A stretch of DNA of 11,832 nt from Saprospiraceae bacterium (GTDB lineage Bacteria; Bacteroidota; Bacteroidia; Chitinophagales; Saprospiraceae): NCBI GenBank assembly GCA_020630895.1, contig JAHDII010000088.1, positions 1 to 11,832 of the forward strand. The letters run 5' to 3'. This document shows, piece by piece, positions 1-5,861 of the stretch. The notes below the pieces were generated by a model. That model saw nothing but the letters and a program-made list of their open reading frames with translations. It was not told the origin of the DNA and ran no database searches. The position numbers and the translations under genes are program-made. Positions within the stretch are counted from its first letter, which is position 1. Every line of letters begins with the position of its first letter.

Positions 1-1105
1 GTGTAGTAGAAGCACCATTATTTTGATCCGTAACAGTAATAAAATAATATCCTTTAGCGAGACTAGAAATATTAATTTCTTCGCTTCCTTTTTCTTGAAT
101 CATTTGTTGCCCTACAGCATTAAAAATTTGTATATCCATTTTTTCATGAATGCCAGAAATATAAATCATATCACTTGCAGGATTAGGCTGAATAGAAAAA
201 TTTATCTCTGTAACAATTTCTTCATTAGATGTTGTGGCATCAGGATTAGAATATAATTTAAAAAATTCCCAAAATTCAACAGTTGTAGCAATATCATTAT
301 TAATACCTAGCCAAGTATGTCCTGCACCATGTACAGTTCTTAAAATCACTTCAACCTCATCAGTACAATTGCCATAAGTATCTTGAGTAATGGTAAATCC
401 ATCATTAGCAGTATCAGGTAATGATGTTGTAGTAGGAGTATCATCACATCCATTAAGACTTGCCCAAGTAGAAGCAGTAGAAGGAGCGGAAGACAAACTA
501 AATAAAGCATCACCATTATAATTTACAGTTCCATCAGCATCTCCATGAATATGCATTACAGGTACAGCTCTCGAAGGACTACAAGAAGATTGAATCGAAT
601 TTGCCATAGGTCCAGCCATAGAAGCAACTGCTGTAATTTTATGAGAGAGTTCGCATCCTAATCGATGACTCATAATACCTCCCATAGAAAAACCACAAGC
701 ATAAACTCTAGAAGCATCAATTCCATAAGTTCCAGTATATAAATCAATAAGACTTTCTATAAAACCCATATCATCAGGATTAAAAGTAGGATCTAATATA
801 GAAATAGGTACGCCATTATTCCAAGCAGTTCCAAGGGTAGAGGAAGTTCCTTGAGGATAAATAACAACAAAATTATCTGTATTCGCTAAGATATTAAATC
901 CTGTATTAGTCATATTATCAGCTGTATCTCCTAAACCATGTAACACAAAAACTAAAGGTAGGGGAGTATTACCATCAAAACCTGGAGGAGTATGAACAAT
1001 ATAAGAACGAGATACACCGCCATGCATCATCGTTTCCGTACTTGTTGTTTGAGCTAAAACTATAGTTGATAGAAAAATGAACAAGTAGAGTAAGTAGTAT
1101 TTCAT
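1..1105 (-). CDS. Secreted alpha/beta-hydrolase esterase (LpqC/PHB-depolymerase-like) with T9SS type A sorting domain; C-terminus cut by window edge
   Basis: I translated this by hand from an ATG at 1105; 368 codons stay open to the window edge. Residues 1-18 form a signal peptide (cleavage near VLA/QT). Residues about 25-285 are an alpha/beta-hydrolase of the COG3509 type (polyhydroxybutyrate depolymerase or feruloyl-esterase-like). The oxyanion-hole region is LHGLGD (55-60). The nucleophile Ser140 sits in GFSMG (138-142). The likely acid is Asp191 in HGDADGTV, and the likely catalytic His263 is in GAGHTW. From about residue 302 a T9SS type A sorting domain begins (QPNP at 306-309, ending KGYYFITV), so the enzyme should be exported through the outer membrane and released or anchored. 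Typical type A domains end within about ten residues of this point, so little is missing. The substrate cannot be told from sequence: short-chain polyester, feruloyl or acetyl ester are all possible. It is divergent from prs. Confidence 0.88.
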   Translation of the reverse strand, partial: MKYYLLYLFIFLSTIVLAQTTSTETMMHGGVSRSYIVHTPPGFDGNTPLPLVFVLHGLGDTADNMTNTGFNILANTDNFVVIYPQGTSSTLGTAWNNGVPISILDPTFNPDDMGFIESLIDLYTGTYGIDASRVYACGFSMGGIMSHRLGCELSHKITAVASMAGPMANSIQSSCSPSRAVPVMHIHGDADGTVNYNGDALFSLSSAPSTASTWASLNGCDDTPTTTSLPDTANDGFTITQDTYGNCTDEVEVILRTVHGAGHTWLGINNDIATTVEFWEFFKLYSNPDATTSNEEIVTEINFSIQPNPASDMIYISGIHEKMDIQIFNAVGQQMIQEKGSEEINISSLAKGYYFITVTDQNNGASTT

Positions 1106-1132
1106 AATTTAAAGCTTTTAGTAATTGAATCA

Positions 1133-1140
1133 TAAAGATA
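1133..1140 (-). promoter_or_regulatory. Candidate -7 element for the esterase gene
   Basis: On the minus strand this reads TATCTTTA, one base off the Bacteroidota -7 consensus TAnnTTTG, and lies 28 bases upstream of the ATG at 1105. No TTG is correctly spaced upstream, so the call is weak. The identical octamer lies at nearly the same distance upstream of the PNGase F-like gene. Confidence 0.35.
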
Positions 1141-1192
1141 CATATTCAATGGAAGTATTTTATTTTGAAATTAAATTTATTATCATTTCAAT

Positions 1193-1221
1193 TTGATATT
1201 ATATGAAATCATTTACCTTTG
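1193..1221 (+). promoter_or_regulatory. Promoter of prs (Bacteroidota TTG / TAnnTTTG type)
   Basis: TTG at 1193-1195 is followed after 18 bases by TACCTTTG at 1214-1221, an exact match to the TAnnTTTG -7 consensus with a suitable spacer. Transcription should start near 1227, leaving a leader of about 30 bases before the ATG at 1260. This rules against the upstream in-frame ATG at 1203, which would lie before the transcription start. Confidence 0.72.
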
Positions 1222-1259
1222 TCTTCTTCAAATCTAATAATAAAGTAAATCTTGAAGTT

Positions 1260-2195
1260 ATGAAAATTGAAGAGGTGAAACTTTTCACTGGAACAGAATC
1301 TAAATATTTAGCCGAAAAAATATCAGATTATTATAATGAACCATTAGGAAATTTGCGTTTGCAGCGTTTCAGTGATGGAGAAATGTCTCCTGTTATTGAA
1401 GAATCTGTAAGAGGATCATATGTATTTTTTATTCAATCTACATTTGCTCCTTCAGATAACCTTTGGGAATTATTATTAATGATTGATGCAGCAAGAAGAG
1501 CATCTGCTAAATATATTACTGCTGTAATTCCTTACTTTGGATATGCCAGACAAGATAGAAAGGATAAACCTAGAGTTTGTATTGCTGCTAAATTAAAAGC
1601 CAATGTTTTACAAGCAGCAGGAGCAAATCGAGTAATGACTCTTGATTTTCATTCAGATCAATTACAAGGCTTTTTTGATATTCCTGTAGATCACTTAAAA
1701 AGTGATTTTATCTTTATGCCTTATCTTAAAAAAAGAAATTTAACAAATGCTGTTTTTGCTTCTCCTGATGTTGGTGGAGTGAAAAGAGCTAGAAAATATG
1801 CTAAATATTTTGAAAAACCTCTTGTAATTTGTGATAAGTATAGAAAAAGAGCAAATGAAGTAGCTGAAATGACAGTTATAGGAGAAGTTGAGGGTAAAGA
1901 TGTCATTTTAGTAGATGATTTAGCAGATACAGCAGGTACTTTGTGTAAAGCAGCTAAAATGTTAAAGGATAAAGGAGCTTCTTCTGTTAGAGCTATTTGT
2001 ACACATCCTGTTTTATCAGGAAATGCCTATGAAAATATTGCCAATTCTGAATTGGAAGAATTGATTACAACAGATACAATTCCTCTTAAAAAAGAATTAG
2101 ATAAGATAAAAGTATTATCAACTGCAAAGTTATTTGCAAGGGCTATTAGAAATACACATGATAATAAGTCGCTCTCTCAATTATTTTGGGAATAA
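1260..2195 (+). CDS. prs: Ribose-phosphate pyrophosphokinase (PRPP synthetase)
   Basis: This cytosolic enzyme transfers pyrophosphate from ATP to ribose 5-phosphate, giving PRPP for purine, pyrimidine, NAD, histidine and tryptophan synthesis. From the chosen start it has 311 residues, the usual class I length. Visible motifs are PYFGYARQDRK (91-101, ATP-binding region), DFHSDQLQGFF (129-139, with the metal-binding His131), the flexible catalytic loop KYRKRANEV (193-201), and the PRPP-binding loop VDDLADTAGTL (218-228). An in-frame ATG at 1203 would add 19 residues that do not resemble the family and would begin upstream of the predicted transcription start, so I prefer 1260. rplY follows after 92 bases with its own apparent -7 box; the prs-rplY pairing is common in Bacteroidota and other bacteria. 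Confidence 0.97.
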   Translation: MKIEEVKLFTGTESKYLAEKISDYYNEPLGNLRLQRFSDGEMSPVIEESVRGSYVFFIQSTFAPSDNLWELLLMIDAARRASAKYITAVIPYFGYARQDRKDKPRVCIAAKLKANVLQAAGANRVMTLDFHSDQLQGFFDIPVDHLKSDFIFMPYLKKRNLTNAVFASPDVGGVKRARKYAKYFEKPLVICDKYRKRANEVAEMTVIGEVEGKDVILVDDLADTAGTLCKAAKMLKDKGASSVRAICTHPVLSGNAYENIANSELEELITTDTIPLKKELDKIKVLSTAKLFARAIRNTHDNKSLSQLFWE

Positions 2196-2234
2196 CTTTA
2201 TTCAATAAAAATTACTTTTTTTAAATAAAAAATA

Positions 2235-2242
2235 TATCTTTG
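2235..2242 (+). promoter_or_regulatory. Candidate -7 element for rplY
   Basis: TATCTTTG matches the TAnnTTTG consensus exactly and sits 45 bases before the ATG at 2288. No TTG is found at the expected -33 distance, only a T-rich tract. A TTG codon inside the box (2240-2242) could formally extend the reading frame, but it would be upstream of transcription start. Confidence 0.55.
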
Positions 2243-2287
2243 CATTCCATTTGGGAAATCTATATTTATTTTGATAATTATTTAGTG

Positions 2288-2872
2288 ATGAAAACAATAA
2301 AAATTAACGGTAATTTAAGACAAGATTTAGGGAAAAAGGCTAATGCTACATTAAGAAAAGAAGGTCTAGTACCTGGTATTATTTATGGTGGCAGTGATAA
2401 TGTTACTTTTTCTGTAAAACCTAGAGATTTACGTGATTTAATATATACACCAGATTTTAATGTTGTAGAGTTGGATATAGATGGAACAACAAATCGTTGT
2501 ATATTAAAAGATATTCAGTTTCATCCTGTAACGGAAAATATAGTACATATCGATTTCTTACGTTTAGTAGAAGGACATAGCATAAAATTAGATATTCCTG
2601 TTAAATGTGTAGGTGTTTCTCCAGGAGTAAAATTAGGAGGTAAGCTACAACAAAAAATGAGAACAGTTAAAGTTAAAACGCTTCCTGAAAACATGGTAGA
2701 TCAATTAACTGTTGATATTTCTAGCTTAGAATTAGGAGATTCTGTTCGAGTGAAAGACATTCAAGCAAATGAAAATATTGAAATTATGAATCCTATGGCT
2801 AATCCAGTAGCTACAGTAGAAGTACCAAGAGCTTTACGTTCTGCTACTTCAAAAGCAGAAAAGGAAGAATAA
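2288..2872 (+). CDS. rplY: 50S ribosomal protein L25, long Ctc/TL5 form
   Basis: The protein binds 5S rRNA in the large ribosomal subunit. It has 194 residues, as in the two-domain CTC/TL5 form rather than the short E. coli L25. Residues 1-93 are the L25 beta-barrel, with VPGIIYGG (28-35) and the family signature around DIQFHPVTENIVHIDF (75-90). Residues about 98-180 are the TL5 C-terminal domain. The tail is short and charged (SKAEKEE). The start at 2288 gives the usual MKTIKINGNLR opening; the 16 residues possible upstream are unlike the family and overlap the promoter. In many relatives pth (peptidyl-tRNA hydrolase) comes next, but here the gene is closed by a strong terminator. Confidence 0.96.
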   Translation: MKTIKINGNLRQDLGKKANATLRKEGLVPGIIYGGSDNVTFSVKPRDLRDLIYTPDFNVVELDIDGTTNRCILKDIQFHPVTENIVHIDFLRLVEGHSIKLDIPVKCVGVSPGVKLGGKLQQKMRTVKVKTLPENMVDQLTVDISSLELGDSVRVKDIQANENIEIMNPMANPVATVEVPRALRSATSKAEKEE

Positions 2873-2900
2873 TAACAGAAATAATATAAAGTAAGATATA

Positions 2901-2933
2901 AAAAAAGAGCTTGTTTTCACAAGCTCTTTTTTT
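2901..2933. terminator. Bidirectional intrinsic terminator between rplY and the convergent gene
   Basis: GAGCTTGT (2907-2914) pairs perfectly with ACAAGCTC (2919-2926) around a TTTC loop. A run of A's precedes the stem and a run of T's follows it, so each strand sees a hairpin followed by a U-tract. It lies 29 bases past the rplY stop and 13 bases past the stop of the opposing gene, and can serve both. Confidence 0.93.
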
Positions 2934-2939
2934 ATTTTT

Positions 2940-3521
2940 TTATTTCTTCTTTCTTTTTTTCTTTTTAGAAGGAATTAATTTTTCTTCTTCTTGGAGTAAT
3001 GAAAAAGAATCAAAAAATTTATCTGAAGATGTATTTAAGCTTTTTTCTTTCAAGCAAGAAGTTTGGATAGAATAAAAACGATGATTCATAACAAAAGCTT
3101 TTGTTCTAATAATTCCTTGCCCTTCTCCAAAGTCAGTACGCCACATTTTACCTGGATAGCCTTTAATTGTAATATCAGTACTATAAGATAATGAACCATT
3201 AACACTTGCAACAGATTGTTCTATACTAGCCTCTAAAAACTCTTGAACCAAATCTATAGAATCAGAATGAATACTCCCTTGTGGATAATCACAAAAACTG
3301 ATCATATACATTAAATTGTCTGCATCTTTATCGCTATCTCTAAAAACGGCAATATGATATTTTAATTCGCCTAAAGAAGTAGGTACTGTATTAATGACTT
3401 CTTTCATCGTTCCAGGAATTGAAACTTTATAATTTCCTTTTTGAGAAATATATTCTTGCCAAGGATTATGGAATGATAAAGTACTTGAAATCAATAAAAA
3501 AGAAAATAAAAATTTAAACAT
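2940..3521 (-). CDS. Small exported protein of unknown function with a polylysine tail
   Basis: I do not recognise a named family. The 193-residue product begins with a hydrophobic signal peptide (1-16, cleavage near LSF/HNP). Its mature fold resembles small periplasmic proteins with an opening of aromatic-x-Y...G-x-(Y/F)-x-V-x-(I/F)-P-G, here WQEYISQKGNYKVSIPG (21-37). These also have a later G-(Y/H)-P-G-x-x-W segment (GYPGKMW, 121-127) and an FFDSFSL-like end (169-175). That pattern recurs in uncharacterised bacterial exported proteins. The C-terminus is strikingly basic, KKKKRKKK (186-193), encoded by an A-rich tract with a seven-A run that could slip. No lipobox cysteine is seen at the signal peptide end. 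It converges on rplY and shares its terminator; cca lies 87 bases upstream, and I see no clear promoter between them. Confidence 0.8.
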   Translation of the reverse strand: MFKFLFSFLLISSTLSFHNPWQEYISQKGNYKVSIPGTMKEVINTVPTSLGELKYHIAVFRDSDKDADNLMYMISFCDYPQGSIHSDSIDLVQEFLEASIEQSVASVNGSLSYSTDITIKGYPGKMWRTDFGEGQGIIRTKAFVMNHRFYSIQTSCLKEKSLNTSSDKFFDSFSLLQEEEKLIPSKKKKRKKK

Positions 3522-3608
3522 GAATTGAATGATTAAAATTTAAAAAATTAAGAAATATTAATTCATGTATTTAGCATAAGATAATTCACAGTACAGAAAC
3601 GTATAAAA

Positions 3609-5033
3609 TTAAGTTTTAGTCTTTTGACTTAAACCTAATTCTTGACCTTTCTCAATCATAAAAGAAAAAGCTTCTTCATAATTATTAGTAATATCACCAT
3701 CTAAGATAGCTTCTCGAATAGCATTTTTGATAACACCTACAGGACGAGAAGGAGGAATATCAAAGGTTTCCATAATTAATTCACCAGAAATAGGGGGTTG
3801 CCAATTTCTAATTTTATCTTTTTCTTCAACCTCTTTTAATTTTTGCCTAACAATTTCATAATTTTCTAAAAAACGCTTTACTTTTTTAGCATTTTTTGAA
3901 GTAATATCTGCTTCACATAAAATCATTAAATGGTCAATATCATCACCAGCATCAAATAATAATCGTCTAATAGCGGAATCAGTAATTTCTTCTTTTGTTA
4001 AAGAAATAGGACGCAAATGTAAACGAACCATTTTTTGAACAAACTTCATCTTATGATCCAAAGGCAATTTTAATTTTCTAAAAATTTTAGGAACCATTTT
4101 AGCTCCTACTACTTCATGCCCATGAAATGTCCAACCTTGTTTAGGATGAAACCTTTTTGTAGGTGGTTTAGCAATATCATGTAAAATAGCACTCCACCTC
4201 AACCATAGATTATCCGTTTTTTTAGAAATATTATCCAATACTTCTAGAGTGTGATAAAAATTATCTTTATGCCCTTTTCCATTTTTATATTCTACTCCAT
4301 GTAAAGCCGTCATTTCAGGAAAAATAATATGTAATAAACCTGTATCAAATAATAATTTGAATCCAACAGAAGGAATATCTGCTAGAATAATTTTATTCAA
4401 TTCTCCTAAAATTCTTTCATAAGAAACAATTCGAATACGATTTTTATTTTTTGCAATAGATTTTAATGTTCTTTCTTCTATTGTAAAATGTAATTGAGTA
4501 GAAAATCGAATCGCTCTCATCATTCTAAGTGGATCATCCGAAAAAGTTTTTGTAGGCTCTAAAGGTGTTTGAATGACTTTTTGTTCTAAATGATAAATAC
4601 CATTAAAAGGATCTACAATTTCACCATATTTAGTTTCATTTAAAGAAACGGCTAAAGCATTAATGGTAAAATCTCTTCTATTTTGATCATCTTCTAAAGA
4701 TCCATCTTCTACGATAGGCTTCCTAGAGTCTTGTCGATAAGATTCTTTTCTAGCGCCTACAAATTCTACTTCTAAATCATGATGTTTAAACATGGCAGTG
4801 CCAAAACGTTTATACACCACTACACGGGGTAAAGGACGTAATTTTGAAGCTACTTTTCTAGCTAGAGCAATACCATTTCCTACGCAAACAATATCCATGT
4901 CTTTAGATGGACGTCCTAAAAGTCTATCTCTAACATAGCCTCCTACAACGTATGCTGGAACATTCATTTCTTTAGCTGCTTCTCCTATAAGACTAAAAAT
5001 TTTTCTTTCCTCTTGTTTGATATTAAATACCAT
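3609..5033 (-). CDS. cca: CCA-adding tRNA nucleotidyltransferase with HD domain
   Basis: This class II nucleotidyltransferase builds or repairs the 3' CCA end of tRNAs. The 474-residue product opens with the poly(A) polymerase head: VVGGYVRDRLLGR (29-41), the metal-binding pair Asp45 and Asp47 in KDMDIV, and Glu90 in the following strand. The nucleotide-recognition region RRDFTINALA (119-128) and DPLRMMRAIRF (167-177) follow. A middle RNA-binding part leads to an HD phosphohydrolase domain (His261 in FYHTLEV, His285-Asp286 in ILHDIAK, His304 and His306), which in related enzymes has phosphatase or phosphodiesterase activity. Poly(A) polymerase is the alternative name for relatives, but the lineage has few other candidates for CCA addition. 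tsaC lies 111 bases upstream on the same strand, so both act on tRNA maturation; a separate promoter for cca is visible in the gap. Confidence 0.94.
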   Translation of the reverse strand: MVFNIKQEERKIFSLIGEAAKEMNVPAYVVGGYVRDRLLGRPSKDMDIVCVGNGIALARKVASKLRPLPRVVVYKRFGTAMFKHHDLEVEFVGARKESYRQDSRKPIVEDGSLEDDQNRRDFTINALAVSLNETKYGEIVDPFNGIYHLEQKVIQTPLEPTKTFSDDPLRMMRAIRFSTQLHFTIEERTLKSIAKNKNRIRIVSYERILGELNKIILADIPSVGFKLLFDTGLLHIIFPEMTALHGVEYKNGKGHKDNFYHTLEVLDNISKKTDNLWLRWSAILHDIAKPPTKRFHPKQGWTFHGHEVVGAKMVPKIFRKLKLPLDHKMKFVQKMVRLHLRPISLTKEEITDSAIRRLLFDAGDDIDHLMILCEADITSKNAKKVKRFLENYEIVRQKLKEVEEKDKIRNWQPPISGELIMETFDIPPSRPVGVIKNAIREAILDGDITNNYEEAFSFMIEKGQELGLSQKTKT

Positions 5034-5062
5034 AAAATTAATTGAAATATCAAATGATAATG

Positions 5063-5095
5063 CAAAAATACAATTCCTCTTGATATTAATATCAA
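5063..5095 (-). promoter_or_regulatory. Candidate cca promoter
   Basis: On the minus strand TATTTTTG (5070 to 5063) matches TAnnTTTG exactly, and TTG (5095 to 5093) lies 22 bases upstream. Transcription would start near 5056, about 23 bases before the cca ATG. The TTG is the outer edge of a perfect 16-base palindrome, so a repressor bound there would cover the -33 region. Confidence 0.55.
5080..5095. repeat. Perfect 16-base palindrome in the cca promoter spacer
   Basis: TTGATATTAATATCAA equals its own reverse complement and occupies the -33 element and part of the spacer of the candidate cca promoter. A degenerate relative, TTGAAATATCAA, follows at 5042-5053 near the predicted transcription start. 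The arrangement suits an operator for a dimeric regulator, but AT-rich palindromes of this length arise by chance about once per window of this size. Confidence 0.4.
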
Positions 5096-5144
5096 TGAGA
5101 GGTTCAAAGTTCCTTTATTTTCAATAAATTTTAAATAGAAGTTC

Positions 5145-5714
5145 TTATTCTCGAATAAAAATAAATTCTCCTTCATCATCCAATCGTACAATAATTGAAG
5201 GATCATATAATTCTTTATCCGATTGTTTTATTTTGGCTACAAAATCTACTCCTTGTAAAATAGCAGAACTAATTTCTCCAAAATTTCTAGGAAAAGGCAT
5301 TCCACTAATATTAGCTGAAGTAGAAACAATGGGTTTTCCAAAAGCACTGATCACATCTTTACAAACAGGATCTAAAACAACTCTTGCAGCAACACTTTGA
5401 TCTTGGGCAACTAAATTATAAGGCAATTGTATTGCTTTCTCATAAATGATGGTAAGAGGTCTTTTATGATATTCTAAAAGTGTTTCAACTTTAGGATGAA
5501 CATGTTCAACATAAGAACGAAGCATATCCAAACTATCTACTAAAATAATTAGTGGTTGATCTCTTTCTCTTTGTTTGAGTTCATAGACTTTTTCTATAGC
5601 CTCGGGGTTGGTTGCATCGCAACTAATGCCCCAAATCGTATCTGTTGGCATTAAAATAAGTCCGCCCGTTTCCAGAACATCTAATATTTTTCTTTGGGAA
5701 CCAGTATCTAACAT
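5145..5714 (-). CDS. tsaC: L-threonylcarbamoyladenylate synthase (Sua5/YciO/YrdC family)
   Basis: The enzyme makes threonylcarbamoyl-AMP from threonine, bicarbonate and ATP, the donor for the t6A modification at A37 of ANN-decoding tRNAs. From ATG 5714 it has 189 residues, the single-domain TsaC length without the Sua5 extension. Visible motifs are MPTDTIWGI (22-30), the KxR pair Lys47/Arg49 in ELKQRERDQPL, and the SxN motif in STSANISG (131-138). An upstream in-frame ATG at 5762 would add 16 residues (Lys- and Cys-rich) outside the family alignment, so I prefer 5714. A weak -7-like TAATTTTA lies at 5779 to 5772. It is upstream of cca on the same strand and divergent from the PKD protein gene. 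Confidence 0.93.
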   Translation of the reverse strand: MLDTGSQRKILDVLETGGLILMPTDTIWGISCDATNPEAIEKVYELKQRERDQPLIILVDSLDMLRSYVEHVHPKVETLLEYHKRPLTIIYEKAIQLPYNLVAQDQSVAARVVLDPVCKDVISAFGKPIVSTSANISGMPFPRNFGEISSAILQGVDFVAKIKQSDKELYDPSIIVRLDDEGEFIFIRE

Positions 5715-5861
5715 AAAAAAATCCTTAGCTTTACATTTTGCTTGTTTTGTATAATAGAGCATATTATTTTGTAAAATTAGATCATTATTTAATAGGGAGA
5801 CATATAAAAATAGCTAAAATCTCCGTTTTGTTTCTATATCACCGCATTTTGAACGAATTTT

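Noticed and set aside
23..256. Plus-strand open frame of 77 codons
   Set aside because: It is antisense to the sorting domain of the esterase gene; composition and lack of any motif mark it as a shadow frame.
1203..1259. N-terminal extension of prs from the first in-frame ATG
   Set aside because: It contains the -7 promoter element, adds residues unlike the family and would begin before the predicted transcription start.
3522..3608. Promoter or terminator between cca and the small exported protein gene
   Set aside because: No TAnnTTTG match, TTG pair or stem-loop could be found in this AT-rich gap.
5796..5824. Possible hairpin GGAGA...TCTCC in the tsaC/PKD divergent gap
   Set aside because: Only five base pairs with a 19-base loop and no U-tract; too weak for a terminator or riboswitch.
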